Notes: a model not told the origin generated them from the sequence alone. Shown: positions 32,101 to 46,200, counted from the first letter of the stretch. The stretch: DNA of 64,000 nt from Smittia aterrima (GCA_033063855.1 CP093830.1:20584854-20648853); one strand, 5' to 3'. Numbers and translations: made by a program.

Positions 32101-35100
32101 TGAAGCCACTAAAAATATCGAGTTGCTTGCAAAATAAAAGTTTCATAATCAGTTTCCCTTCTCTAATAAAGATGTTTGATTTAGAACAAAGTTTGTCGAT
32201 TAGTCAAGCGATAGAGTTTCTCGGGTTATGGCAGTTTTAGTTAAATCAATACTTTGAAAGCAGTTATTTGCTCGTTATTCAATGAATTGAACTACGAATT
32301 TCATGTTATGGAAAATTGACTGGTAGCGAACGTCAATGCCGTAAATATTTCATCATTTGAAACAATTTAAATTCAGCGGAACAAAAGCAATTGATGTTTC
32401 CAAAAAGGGATCGCTCGCTCTTGCTTCAAAATTAAATAATGTTCATATCAGATTTCTTGACGTTGCACGGAAAGGATTTTCAATTCGCCACAGTTGCGAA
32501 AATTGTATTGAAAACTGATGAGTTTGACATTGTTTGTTTAAGACTCCAATAGAACCATCAACATAATTAGTAATAATGACGGCAGAAACTTTTAACGTCA
32601 GACCGGAAAATGTTTTGAAAGGAAAATTGTTCAATTTCGAAGCAAAAAAAAAAAGATTCGTGTTCAACAGAAACTTTGTTTTACTCATGAAATCTCTCGA
32701 ATCTCTGAGGCGAAATATTTTCACACACAAGCAAGGAATTTTAAATTTTTTAATTATGAAATTTTTGGTGCATCTCTCGCCTCCTCAAGGGATTGAAGAT
32801 GAAAACGCTTCCGAACAAATTAAATTTCATGAAAATAATTTTCGTTCTGCTGCCGCTGATGAAATAATTAGCAAAGCGATGAGGAAATAATTATGCAGGG
32901 AAATTTGTAAATTTAATTATTTCGCACTATAACTTTATGGTTTTTTGTTGCGAGAGGAAATTAAATTCTCATTCAGCTCCATTGTTGCCTTCTCATTGTG
33001 TGACAAGCGACGAGGGAAAATTTGAATAAAGAGCGACGAGAAGTTTTTTCAGTTTGCTTTTCCCCTTCCTTGAACCTTTTCCCAGCACAAGTCGTCTTGA
33101 AGCAAGTGTTGGCTCTGCAACTGTGATCAAGAGCAAGCATGATTAGTGAATATAAAAATGCATTGCTTAAAAGAAAATTTCAAAAGTTTATCCACTGGAT
33201 ATTCATAAATTTTTATTAGTTCATTACAAAACTTCCTCGTAAGCTCAACTCTCTCGAAAGCCATTCAAATGAGAAAACCATTTTGCCATTAAATGTGATC
33301 AGCAAATATATTTTCTTCCTTTTGCAAAACTTGCAGCTTTCCACCGTAAATCATAAATGAGAGTTTAATTGAAGTAATAAATCTGCTCGACAACATTCCC
33401 ATTTCGCATAATGTTACATTAGAGTGAACATAAAAAGCTTCAGTGATTAAGCTGAGTGTCTAATTTGAATATTTTGCAAAAAGCAAGGAAGCAGCATTAA
33501 GTTTGAATTAGTCTAAAGCACAAATTCAAAAGCGATGTCAATAAAATTAGCATTTAAATTGCTCACCATACGAACTTCTCTCTCTCTGCTTTCTTTAGCT
33601 ACCGGCAACATCAAGCTTGAAAGCACTTTTGCAGCTTAACATGAGAGGCTCACATTTCGATTCACTTGATTTTCCAATTGAAGAAACAAAAGCAAAACAA
33701 GGAGCGACCATCCATGAAATGGAATTAAATTTTAATTAAAAAGTTTTCCGATGTAACTTGCTGATTCGTGATTGTGTCGTGGGTCAATAGAAAGTTCTCC
33801 GAAAAACCATGTTGAGAATCGCTTACGGCGCTGAAAAAACATTTCGAACAACGAGAATAATTGAAGCGATAAATCAAACTTTCCGATTCCATAAATTTCA
33901 TTGGACAAACCTGGAAGAGTCGTATTCGATAAGATTTCTTCCGGGTTTCCTCTCACGTCCTCTGGAATCGAGAACGCTACGAGCTCGACTTGCAGAAAGT
34001 TTCTATCGTTTTTTGTTTTGTCATTCATTTCTAAACCAAACATCTCCAGAATCTAAATTGATTTCCCTCTCACGGGATTGTCTTGTTGTTTAAGTTTCTT
34101 TCATTCGAGACGATGATCATGTTGGATTCTGCAAAACCCTTTTCTGTAACGTTATTAACTTAAGCGTTCTGTTCCCTTGGATAGAAAGAAAGAAAAAGAA
34201 ACTTTGTTTGTTTGTTTGTCCATTGTGCAAGATAAACGTGAAACTTTTTTTTTTCTGTTTCGAAGGCAGAGGAATCCCTTTCAACCCTTCTCAGCGCTCT
34301 TCTTTTTTAATTAGCATCTGATCCATTCGTGTTGAGCAAGAATGTCATGGCCTGACTCAGAGAGGAAGAGCGAGAGATAGAATGGGTTGAAATCGATAAT
34401 GAAAATTCCAGTTTTTTTTTCGGATTAATTTGGAGCAAGCTGGCGGCAGGATTTATTTTAAAGTGTGCGAACTTTTTCTTCCGCTTTGGAAAATCATCGA
34501 CATCGTTTCAGCAATCTGACTCCTGTCTCCTCAGGAAACTCTGTCGCTCGCTCTCTTTTCTTTGAACGTTTCGCAAAGTCAAAACTCAAAAGTTTTTCAT
34601 TATTGCTTCATGTCTCGCTTTGTTTCGATGAATTTTCTTTTCGTGAAGTTTAAAATCTTTACGTGACTTCCACTTTTCAACGTCTTCGTAAAATGAAACT
34701 TTTCTCATTGTCATTGTGTCTCGGAAATCAATTTTTTAATGTTTTTTAAATAAAATAAGGAGACAGAAAGGAAAACTTATCGGAATAATCTCCAATTAAA
34801 TTATGGGAAGGAGGAGAAGAGTTCGACGAGGCATGAAGTGTAAAAAATCTCCTTGATTTGAAATTGGGAACAAATTTTGGAGCGAGCGTTGAATCGTAGA
34901 AGGAATTTTCCGCCTGGGGAGACATGAAATCTTATAAGTCTATGAAAATGCGATCTCTCTCCTTCTGTGCTTCATCTTCTTGAAATGCTTTCAACCTAAG
35001 CCGCTTACCTTAATTTTAAATTCTGCAGAAACCCATCAAATCAGTGCAAAAGAAAAACTTTCCGGTTTTCTCAATAAATGAACGAAGTGTTTCACCAAAT

Positions 35101-38100
35101 TAGATTTTTTTATTTCTCAAATAAGCTTCTCGAGTCGTAAAACAAGGAACACGCTATTCGATCGAATATCCAGTCAAGCATGCGATGATTCGAATCGTGT
35201 TTCGCCAACAACCGTTTCCATTAACGAAAGATCGCGATTCCAAGGAGCTTATCGTGACGGAAGAAATTATATTTTTTAGAGCAAGAGAATTGATCAAATT
35301 ATGAGGCAAAGCTTAAGCAAACAAAGCTCTTGAATGGCTATATAACCACAAACGATTCAAATGGAAGCTTAAAGCTTTACACAACAGCATGCACTTGCTT
35401 TGATCTGTTGAATCATTTCAGTGAAAAGCAAAACTTATGTAATATTGTAACAAATGTGAGAGTCAAGAGGATGAATATTTTTTTTTAAATTAAAAAGAAC
35501 TTTATCATATTAATTGCTCATGCAGCAAATAAAAAAAAACACTTCAATCGTTGAAGAGGAAAATGTGCCGACAAGAGCTTTAACTTGACTTCAAATAAAC
35601 TGCCTACACGACACGAAAGTATCTAATTCCCTAGATTCAATATCATGCGGCAAGTTTTATTCACGAAAGGCTTTGAAACTAATTAGAAGAGACTTTGAAA
35701 AGTATTAAAACATCCGAACGTAATCACACGAGAGCTTTTGAGCTTCTGGATATTAAACATATTAAATATTGCACTGAATAGAAAACTTAAGCAGCAACAG
35801 ACGCTTGCGATGAGTAAATATTGCTTTAACATTATGGAGAGTTAGTTTGATGCGAGGTGAATTATTTATAACGTATGATGAGCTTTAAAAGCTCTTCAAA
35901 GCAGCGAGCGCACGTTTGGCATAATCTCGAGTTAAATTTAGATAGAGCCGACGTCACAGTCCTAAATCTAAAAATAGAAAAAAGGTTAGAGTTGTGTGTG
36001 AGATTGAACGCTGAATGAATTTTCGTTTATTTCTCATAGACAAAAGAGCTCTGACGTCATAACGGTGTCCATGACGTCTAAACCTTTCAATCGAAATTAA
36101 ATCTTTACATGTAACTTGCTCAAAAGTTTCGTTTAAATTTGATTTCCTTCGTGAGAGAGATCTAAAACTTTTCATCTCGTTTCGAAAATTGCCAATTTTC
36201 TAACTGAGCTGAAACTAAAAAGCTTTTCAACTTCACTTGAATTGCATCATCATAAAGAGCTTCTAGATAAATTGGATCTGATTTGAAAGGTCTGGGTGGG
36301 AGAGTCGAAGCTTAAATGTTGAATAATTGAGTTGATAATTCACTCGAGTGAATGCACAAGTTTATGGCCGGGAGAATAAATGGATGCAGAGCTTCATCGT
36401 CTCATCTTTATGAGAATTTTATTTTTTGGACTTCCGCTGAAATCTCGTGTGAGAGAACACACAAAATATTTTTAATTGCAAAATTTCTGAGCAAACTTTC
36501 AAAAGCGAAAGCTTATTTTCATTCAATTTATTATTTAAATTGCGAGCGTCAGATGCAAAAGTTGATTTGAAGGTGGTGAGACACAACTGTGCGAAAACAA
36601 TTGCTTAACTATTTTTGCTTTGGGGTAGGAAATTTTTCATCAGAAAAGCTTTTTGAGCTTTCGTAAAATTAAATACTTACTGAGAATGAATGTTGCGCTT
36701 GCTGTTACTAGAGGCGAGAAGAGAATTGTTCTCAGATTTGCTTCTGAGAAGAAAATTTAATTAACAGAAACACCTTCCTCATGATTGAAGTCAAGAGGAT
36801 TTGTTTCTGCTCCTTCCTCGTTCGTTCGTTCACCGTTGAAGAAGAAATGGAAATTCGAAGAAGCGCTCAATCTTCATTAATAACCTTCACCACTCAACAA
36901 CTCACTGCCTTGAATACATTAAACTTTTTCATTCAGGTGAAGTGATTGATGACATTGAATTAAAATCCATGAAAATTGATGATCAGCAGCTGTGAACGAA
37001 AGTTTTGGGAACTTTTTTGACTTTTCAAGTGTGGAATGGCGACGGGACGAAATCGATAAACTTTCTGACAAGAACGGGCGGGCGACTCTTTTCAGACTCG
37101 ATTTAATGAACATGAATTTTTCACTTCACTCCACGTCCTTCAAACTATTGATAAGTTTCCTATCAGACTTTCCGAATCAATGGAACGTCGATCGACACGT
37201 TGATTGAAAGTTTATGATAAAAATTACATTCAATTCAGGCGGAATAATTTTACGGCGTTGATGAGAAGACACGGAGAGTGAATATTCCGAGACGAGATGA
37301 AGGAAACTTTATAAGTGGCTGTAATTTCTGATGTAATTGAATCAATTCGTGATACGTTTCCATCGCTACGTGCGACGCCTTTGATGATGAAGCGTTCGAA
37401 GGAAACAACAAATTTTCGATGCTTTGAATAGGCAGGAATCATGAAAGCGGAGAAACATAAATGAGAAGCCGGACCGAGGAGGCATGAAGCGTCATAAAAT
37501 TCCAATTACGTACTTTTTGCCATCGATAGAGATTGGAGAACTTTTTTTTCCCATCGCTTGGTGTTAGAAGTGAAAGGGCACGCTCTCTGAAATGAAAGCG
37601 GTAAGCGAGCTTCGAGTGCAAAAACTTTTCTTGGCAAGAAGTTAATTGAAGCAGCTCGAATGCGAATTAATTCAATTTATCCTCTTCTGAAGCATATTTC
37701 AAGCATTTAAGTGGAAAAAGTTTGTTAATTAAGTTGCAGCAATAGTCCGTGGAAATTTATCTTCTACTGCTACCTCACGAATGGGGAGAGAAAACTTCAC
37801 ATATTGTGTAAGCTAATCCAAATTCAAAGCCAACAAACTTTCGGAAATAAAATCTCATTCAATCTGTTTTAATTGAGCATATTTGTTGAGCACTGAAGCA
37901 GCTTCTTCTCCTGGGCTCGCAGAAGCTTCCCTTGTTCCTGTTTCCGAAAGCAAGGCTTCGCCACTTCACCGAAAATTTTAATTAAAAAAGTTTCGAGGTA
38001 TAATAAATTGGCTCTCGCAGCAATCATTTCTGCCATCGGAAGTCAATAGGAAATATCGAGAAAAATTTGATGCCGGAGGGAGAGAAACGCTTCTCAATAA

Positions 38101-39480
38101 ATCATACTTTGTAATTACGGAGGCTTCACTTGTTCGCCGTAAACAAGTGGCGAGATTAAGTGCCTCGAATATTTTAATGCTGATGAATCTCGCAATGACA
38201 ATTTCTGATAAATGAAAGCGGGAAATCTGTGGAATTTATAAAGTGAAGGCGTGAATTTTTCATTCAAGCGAATGACGATAAAAAAAATGTCGCAATTTTG
38301 TTTCGCTTTATTTAACAGCGAGAAATCCTGAAACATTCACGGAAGCCACTCAAGAACCAAACAATACATTTGAGTATAAGAGAAACAATTCCACATTGAG
38401 CTGCAAAATGCGGCGGTCGCTTGGAGATCCATGAAGCTGCCTGAGCGATCTGATAAAGTGAAGCTGTCTTGAAACGTTTCCCGACATTTTTCATTTATGA
38501 CTTTGCATTTTATGCAAATTTGAGTGGATTTATTCGAGTGTGACTGATGCTCATTATTCATGTTTCATAACAAGTGATTCCACTTTTGTGGTTTCCAAAC
38601 TAAAACCGAAGCACATTTATATTTGTCAAAAGTTTTTATCTCGACATCAGCTCCGCTCATATTTCACTCAATTTCTGTTTAGCCAACTGTTTAGTTTTAT
38701 GTTTCACTGTTACATTTTGTGCATTCCGATATCGGGAACGAATCTGCTGAGCTGTCTGAAGAGCAACGGTCTCGAATGATTCCATTTCTTGCTAGATTGA
38801 TAAATAAAACACGAAATCCGGAAATTGAACGAATTATTTTCGCCTCGCTCCGCAATGTTTTGCAGTAGAAAAGAATTTTATTGACTTCGTTGATATAAAT
38901 TTCAATTTCCGTCGCTGATACATTTCAACTGAAGCTTTTTATTCTCCCGATAGATTACGTCAATGAATATTTTCTATGTTATTGCACGGCGCATAAAAAT
39001 CATGAATCAGAGTGTGGGAGAGAGAGAAGGAGAAAGGAAATAAAAGATAACACTCAGAACTCAAACTGCTCGACTGCGCTCATTGTGCGATAGTGATTTG
39101 TATGTTTGTGAACGGCAAATGTTTACTTTGTGGCTCCGTAAAAAATACACGGCGACAGCAGAAAAGCGAAAGCAAATAAGCCTTGGGAATAAAGCCGCAA
39201 AGCTACTTTGAACTAACAACAAATTCAAAAGTCACAATGTTGCAGAACATTAAACTGTAAAGCAAATTCCTCGACAGCTAAACCGAGTCAAATAAATTTC
39301 TTTCGTCTACCAACCAAACTTAATGTCCGAAGATTTATTGGCCTCGCTATCTATTTAATTATTGGAAAACTTTTCCACTCTGAGAAGGGTCGAATGTAAT
39401 TCTTAAACAATTTGCATGACTTGAACTTACTTTAAGAGAACTTTAACGTCTGTTGTGTCATTGACAGTACGCGTGAGTTG
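29127..39480. other. Ten kilobases of gene-poor DNA
   Basis: No frame in this stretch shows a signal peptide, domain or consistent splicing. It contains one block (30.6-31.85 kb) that recurs diverged at 43.8-45.9 kb. Otherwise AT-rich single-copy-looking DNA; it may be intergenic or part of a long intron of a gene not seen. Confidence 0.5.
30597..31842 (+). repeat. Diverged non-coding duplicate, copy 1
   Basis: Three blocks match 43805-45865 in the same order and orientation: CTCTGACACATC...ACTGTTTA.TCAGCAA...ATTGCGGATATTT (30610-30660), TTCAATTTGTTTATTTT...GATTACGTGTG (30728-30766), and TTAATTCTTCTCATGG...GATTTGCATTTAAATTGATG (31769-31842). No coding frame is conserved between the copies. 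Confidence 0.55.
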
Positions 39481-39492
39481 TGTTTGCATTTC

Positions 39493-39715
39493 ATTTATCG
39501 AGACCTGACGCATCTGCTACCACGTTCGATGTTACTGTTGATTCTTTCCTTTCTCTCGACATTTGCCTTGAGCACGTGAACGGAATTCTCCTTTCTTTTC
39601 TTATGAAAATTTATGATTTAATTAGAACGTCAACTGTTGATTCACGCATCAGATGCTGCAACACTTCGTTGGAAGTAATTTATTTCGAGAGCAATTATAT
39701 GAAGCGGATAAATGA
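39493..39715 (+). repeat. Zinc-finger gene flank, copy 2
   Basis: Precedes the first tandem zinc-finger gene. Shares CTGACGC.TCTGCT.CCAC, GAAAATTTATGATTTAATTA, GAACGTCAACTGTTGATTCA and GCAACACTTCGTTG...TTATTTCGAGAGCAATTATATGA with 41206-41415. Confidence 0.75.
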
Positions 39716-39992
39716 TTAAAAGCAATCTCTTAAAAATGATTTGTAATGAATTTTGAAATAAAAACATGTTGAGCAAGATCGTTTTATGTTCATTCTTCAA
39801 CCAGGATCTTTCTTGTATCATTGTTACAAGAAACATAAAACAAAATTATAATTCCGGTCAAATCCTGTTGAGCGATTATTTTTTACCGATTTTCAAAAAA
39901 TTAAAAATAAAATTCAAAAGTTTGTCTTCTCAGATTTTTGTTTATCTTCGCAAAAAATCAGAATTTCTAAATTTTTCTTACTTAGACTCGCA

Positions 39993-41197
39993 ATGGAAAG
40001 ATCTATTGACCTTGAAGATTGTCGTGATCGTGTGATGTTAAGTTCTAATGTAAATGTGATGAATTTGTTTAGCGAGAAAGCTGAGACTTCTACAAAAGTT
40101 AGCGAAGTCGATGTAAGTTTATTATTTTTGTTAGTCGATCGAATAATCAATTAAAGTTATAATTTTAAGGTCCACGAAGACGATGCCTGCTGGCAGACTG
40201 AGATGGAAATATTAAACTTCAAGCTAAACATCAGAGACTGGGAGGATTTTGGGGAAGACAAGTCGCCTGGAAGATTCAAGGACGAAGAAGAAATGTTTCG
40301 CAATTGGGTTTGTCGTTGCTGTTCAGTATCCGTGAACGACACTTACTTGAAAATGATGAATGTGACCACTGCAAAAAAGTTATTCCATATTATTGGTGTC
40401 AATGTAAGTTCTCAAAATAATTTAAATAATTGATCATTTACTTTTTATCTCTTTACAGGTTTTTGCTGAAGGATTGTGCTCAAGACTCATTTGCGGCAAA
40501 TGTTTCGAACTCATCGAAAAGTCTATGAACATGGAAGGAGAAGACATCAACAATAATGCAGGATCGTTGAACATCAGCGAGAAAGAGATTTTCTACTGTA
40601 ACGATAATACAGAAGTAGATGAAGAATCGGAGCAAACACAGCTTCAAACAAATGGATACATCAACAACGACCATGCAGGATCAACGTTAAGAATCGATCG
40701 AGTAGAATCTAAAACGACTTCTGCTGATTCCGGACAAAGCAAACTGACGAAAGAATTGCCAAGCAACAAATGTGAAACTTGTGGAAAGTTTTATTCAACG
40801 AAATATAACTTAAAAGTTCACATCGATGCCGTTCACACCAAAATTAAAAAATTTGACTGCGACCTCTGCAAATATTCAACACACAGGAAAGATCACATCC
40901 GAAGTCACATCAATTATCGCCACAATCAAACTCGTCCATTCAAATGTTCATTCGAAGGTTGCTTAAAATTTTACAAAACAAAAACAAAAGCTAAAACCCA
41001 TTTTGCAGTTCATTCTGGTAAGATTTACGATTTTTAGTTTAGATTTCGACAAAGTTTTTATTTCAATATTTTCAGATGTCAAATCTTTTATCTGTGAGGA
41101 GTGTGGAAAAAGTTTCAAAAGAAGTGATGTTTTGTATCAACATCGTCGTAGCTATTGCATTAAGAGAAATCAAGCCAATTCACATGCAACGACCTAA
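39993..41197 (+). CDS. ZAD-type C2H2 zinc-finger protein 3
   Basis: 344 aa from exons 39993-40112, 40170-40403, 40459-41017 and 41076-41197, the same plan as the minus-strand gene at 13 kb. ZAD (VCRCC ... LCSRLICGKC), linker with repeated N-N-A-G-S-type phrases, fingers CETCGKFY, CDLCKYST, CSFEGCLKFY and CEECGKSF...HRRSYC. First half is nearly identical at DNA level to genes 1 and 4. Insect DNA-binding factor, target unknown. Tandem partner of the next gene. Confidence 0.85.
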
Positions 41198-41205
41198 GAT
41201 TCCTT

Positions 41206-41415
41206 CAAACCTGACGCGTCTGCTTCCACATTACTGTTGATTATTTTTTCCTTTGACATTTGACTTAAAAGACGTGATTGGAATTCCTTTCGTTTCTTAT
41301 GAAAATTTATGATTTAATTAGAACGTCAACTGTTGATTCACGCATCAGATGCTGCAACACTTCGTTGAAAGTAATTTATTTCGAGAGCAATTATATGATG
41401 CGATTAAATGATTAA
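41206..41415 (+). repeat. Zinc-finger gene flank, copy 3
   Basis: Between the two tandem genes. With copy 2 it defines a tandem duplication unit of about 1.7 kb (start codons 1697 bp apart). Confidence 0.75.
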
Positions 41416-41689
41416 AGCAATCTCTTAAAAAAGATTTGTAATGAATTTTGAAATACAAAACATGTTGAACAAAATCGTTTTATGTTCATTCTTCGGCCAG
41501 GTTCTTTCTTGGATCATTGTTACAAGAAACATAAAACGAAATTATAACTCCGGTCAAATCCTGCCGAGCGATTGATTTTTAACGAATTTCAAAAAATTAA
41601 AAACAAAATTTAAAAGTTTTTGTCTTCTCAGATTTTTGTTTATCTTCGCAAGGATTCAGAATATTTCATTTCTTTCGCCTAAACTCGCA

Positions 41690-42956
41690 ATGGATATATC
41701 TATTGACCTTGAAGATTGTCGTGATCATGTGATATTAAGTTCTAAAGTAAATGTGATGAATTTGTTCAGCGAGAAAGCTGAGACTTCTACAAAAGTTAGC
41801 GAAGTCGATGTAAATAATTTATTTTTGTTAAACGATCGAATTATTAATTAAAGTTTTACTTTTAAGATCCACGAAGACGATGCCTGCTGGCAGACTGAGA
41901 TGGAAATATTAAATTTCAAGCTAAACATCAGAGATTGGGAGGATTTTGGAGAAGACAAGTCGCCTGGAAGATTCGAGGACGAAGAAGAAATGTTTCGCAA
42001 TTGGGTTTGTCGTTGCTGTTCAGTATCCGTGAACGACACTTACTTGAAAATGATGAATGTGTCCACTGCAAAGAAATTATTCCATATTATTGGTGTCAAT
42101 GTGAGTTTCAAAACAATTGATCTAATTGATCATTTAACTTTTATCTCTTTACAGGTTTTTGCTGAAGGATTGTGCTCAAGACTCATTTGCGAGAAATGTT
42201 TCGAACTCATCGAAAAGTCTATGAGCATGGAAGGAGAAGAGATCTTCTATTCTAATGTGCGATGCGAGGAAGCAGACGAACCAACACAGTTTGAAGGAAA
42301 CGAAGACATTAACAATAATGCAGGATCGTTGAACATCAGCGAGAAAGAGATTTTCTACTGTAACGATAGTACAGAAGTAGATGAAGAATCGGAAGAAACA
42401 CAGCTTCAAACAAATGAATACGTCAACAACGACCATGCAGGATCAACGTTAAGAATCGATCGAGTAGAATCTAAAAAGACTTCTGCTGATTCCGAACAAA
42501 GCCAACTGACGAAGGAATTGCCAAGCAACAAATGTGAAACTTGTGGAAAGTTTTATACATCTAGATATTCCTTAAAACGTCACATCGCTCGCGTTCACAA
42601 CAAAATTAAGAAATTTGACTGCGATCTCTGCGAATATTCAACAAACATGAAAGATAGCATCCGAGATCACATCAATTATCGTCACAATCAAACTCGTCCA
42701 TTCGAATGTTCGTTCGAAGGTTGCTCGAAGTTCTTCAAAACAAAGAAAGGTGCTAAAAGGCATCTTTTAGTTCATTCTGGTAAGATTTTAGATTTTTCGT
42801 TTGGATTTCGACTAAGTTTTCATTTAAATATTTTCAGATGTCAGAAATTTCACCTGTGAGTGTGGTAAAGGTTTCAAAAGAAGGCAAAATATGCAAGTAC
42901 ATCGTCGGCGCCATTGCATTAGGAGAAATCAAGCCAATTCACATGCAACGACTTAA
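41690..42956 (+). CDS. ZAD-type C2H2 zinc-finger protein 4
   Basis: 365 aa from exons 41690-41809, 41867-42100, 42155-42779 and 42838-42956. Same domain order as gene 3; the linker holds an extra segment (YSNVRCEE...) shared with gene 1 at 13 kb, so it is closer to gene 1 there. Fingers CETCGKFY, CDLCEYST, CSFEGCSKFF and a last finger CECGKGF...HRRRHC with only one residue between the first two cysteines, as in gene 2. The first intron uses a weaker GTAAAT donor. Confidence 0.85.
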
Positions 42957-43099
42957 AATTCCTCTAAACGTAATCATTTGCTGCGTCTTGTGATCCAGTT
43001 TTGACTTCTCCCATTTCTCTTTAAATAATAATTTTTTAAACCAAATTCGGTGTTTTTAATTCTTTAATCAAGTAATAAATATTTACCTGTAGACTTCTG

Positions 43100-43245
43100 T
43101 ATCAAAGCTTTCATTGTTTCCTTCGACATTTACCTTGAGCACGTGAAATAAATTCTTTTTGTTTCTTATGAAAATTTATGATATAATTAAAACAACTCTT
43201 TTGCATCAGATGCTGCAACACTTCATTGGAGTTAATTTATTTCGT
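43100..43245 (+). repeat. Zinc-finger gene flank, copy 4
   Basis: Diverged copy after the second tandem gene: TTTGACTT/TCCTTCGACATTTACCTTGAGCACGTGA, TTCTTATGAAAATTTATGAT and GCATCAGATGCTGCAACACT are in the same order as in copies 2 and 3. Confidence 0.65.
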
Positions 43246-43249
43246 GTTC

Positions 43250-46200
43250 TTTAGACACTCGTTCAAGTTACGAAACTCAGAAGAGTTTTCAATTAAGATG
43301 ATAAATCAGATTAACTGCACGAGATTACAAATCAATTCAGTTTTAATCGCTTTTTCATTACACATTCGCTGATAAAATCTCTTTTGTTACAGCTCACGCA
43401 CGAGTAGCTTTTTGTCGAGTCGATGGAAATGTTAATTAAAACAGACACAAAAGGGTTGCGCAATCAGAACAAAAGCCAACAAACATAAAAGGAACCAAAA
43501 TCACTTTCAGATGCGTCGGCATTTATTCCTTGGCTTTTGCTTTGAGTGACCGAGACAACACAAGCAGCAGCAGCAACGCTTTCGATTCAGATTAGTCAGC
43601 AAATGAGGCGGAAACGTTGTTTAATTTCAATTATCTCGACACGACTCCATCACAATTAGACGCCTTTAATTATTGACAGTGAGTGAAAGCTCATCCTGGG
43701 TCGAAAGATTATGCGGCTATCATTGAGCATACTCGTCCGTATTGTTCTGTGTTGCGAGTTTAATGCTCTTGCCCATTACGAAGATTAATTTTCCTCTCAC
43801 AATATGTGGAAGATTCCACTCTGACACATCTCGCAACTGTTTACTCAGCAATTGAGATTGCGGATATTTTGTTTCACTTTCTGACGAAGTCAGATCAGAG
43901 TGGCGTTGAACGATTCAATTTGTTTATTTTTCCTTTCTTTGATTCCGTGTGTGGGAGCTTGATGATGAAACTCCGATGAGTAATTTGCTGTCGAGTGGAC
44001 TCCGCAATACCGACAGACGAATGAAACATGGGGAACCATAAAGTCATTGATATTCTACACCAGCAAACTCACCTACTCGAAACTTTCCTTGCCGCCTTTC
44101 GATAAACCCAATAGAAGTGAATAGAAAACAGTTTTGTTATAAATTACTCATGAAGCGAGTGATTCTCCGGAAATCTTTTGAGCATCGGATACATCATGAG
44201 AAAGCTTTTCGCTACATAGCGAACCGAGAACTCAATATTTATGAAAGTGTAATCAATTTTCTTTGGATCGAAATGAAATATATTCGTCATGTTCATCGGG
44301 AGAGCGGAGTCGAAGGAAAATAAGCTTACACAAGTACAACAACAAAGAAGAACTTTCTTTCCACTTTAAACTGAAATGAAAATGTTTTATTGCCGAGTGT
44401 TGCAGTTTTATTTGATTGCACTTGCAAAATGTATGCAAACAAGGCGAGATTGCAAAATGTTTTATGAGACAGGAAAAAATTGACCGGAAAAAAATGGAAA
44501 GCGGCTGTCATGTTTGCTCAAACATTTTGCTGAAAATATTTTTTTTCCCCATTCGACACTTGCTTTAATCGACATCACACTTTGAAAATAATTTTTTCAC
44601 GTGTCGAACGACCGAGATAAACTTTTCACTTTCGAATGAGATTTGAATTTATCGACATCTCTTAAAGGAAAAAAGTTTCATGGAGCAAGTCATTAAAATT
44701 AATGCCCAGGATTTATGACTCGCTTTGGAGTCTCTTTGTTATCAAACTTTCCTTCTAATCATGATTTATCGATGCTCACCCTGCTGTTCCATTAATTTTT
44801 GCATGAAAGGTTTGAGAATAATTGTGTTCGATGGTTTCATAATTTCAATCAATCCTCAGAAGTGATTAAAACGATTTTTAATCCAGTTTCGATCGTGAAA
44901 GCGAAACATCAAACGATGTCTGATACTGCTGATGCTTTTGAATTATAATGAAGTGGATTTTTTTTAATAAAATTATAAATCGTTGCAGATTTCAACAATT
45001 TTGTTAAAATATTTGCAAGAGTTATTCTCCCTACGAGTCGAAAACCACTGAAACCGAATTTATTGATGATCCCTCGACGCTCAAACGTTACTCGTTTTGA
45101 TTTACACTTCTTGGCGTTGAAAATTTCCCGTTCTAGGATTTTACATTGTAAATTGAATTTGATTTCGTTTCATGATTCAGGAGCTGAATGAAAATTATCG
45201 AGAGGATTGTGAATGTGATGTGAATGAATAATTTGAGAAATTCTCTCTTTCGAACGAATTGTTGAATAACTGAATTTATTGCGAACGTTTTTTTCCTTCC
45301 TCTGAAGCTCAATTCCGCTTCCAATTTACAACGTTGCATCACGAACACGTCGACGATCAGCTTTGATTTTGATTTTCCTCATCCAATTTCAATATTTATT
45401 GAAAATGTTTTCGTAAACATTTATTGGCTCGTCGAGGGTTGAGAGATTCTTTTTATCGATACGCTTGAATTTATCGCGATAGCAATTTGAATTCAGATTA
45501 TCATCAAAGGTTGTTGCCTCTCCCTCCCTCTCGATTTCTTTCATCTATCTCTCACTCGATTGCAATCTTCTCCTTTGGCTGCCGCAATAAAAAATTCATT
45601 TCACTTTGAAGAGATAAAAACTTTTCTTTACATTTAAAAGATTAGAGAAAGAGAATTTATTTGTTAATGGTTTGGAATGGGGCCAGGAATTATTATGCAA
45701 ACATAATGCGGATCCCTCGGCGAACAAGGAAAGAGAAAAAAAAAAACAGAAAATTTGTGAAAGAGGAAGAAGATTCAAACCGACCTTAATTCTTCTTATG
45801 GCATTACTAGCTTGCAAAAGTGCTGAAATGAGCGAGATCCATTCGAGATTTGCATATAAATTGATGTTTTCCTTCTCTCGTTTCATTTTAAATATATTGG
45901 CAAACATTTAAGCAGTTTCCAAAAGCTGAAAGCACATAAAACTGTCAGACATTTTGGAGCTGAGAAAATGATATTAAATTAAATCGTTAATCCCATCACG
46001 TCAGGATATCGTGATTTATTACTTCTGCTACTCCCAACACACACCAGAGCCAGCATGAAGCCTTCTCTCCTCTCCTCGTCTCAGCTATGAGCCAACAGCA
46101 CCACACAGGACATTAGGGAGAAGGAAAGTTTTCTCTATTATGACAATTTATCTTCAAACTTTATTTCTCACATAATGAACACAACCTAAAAGAGAAGAGG

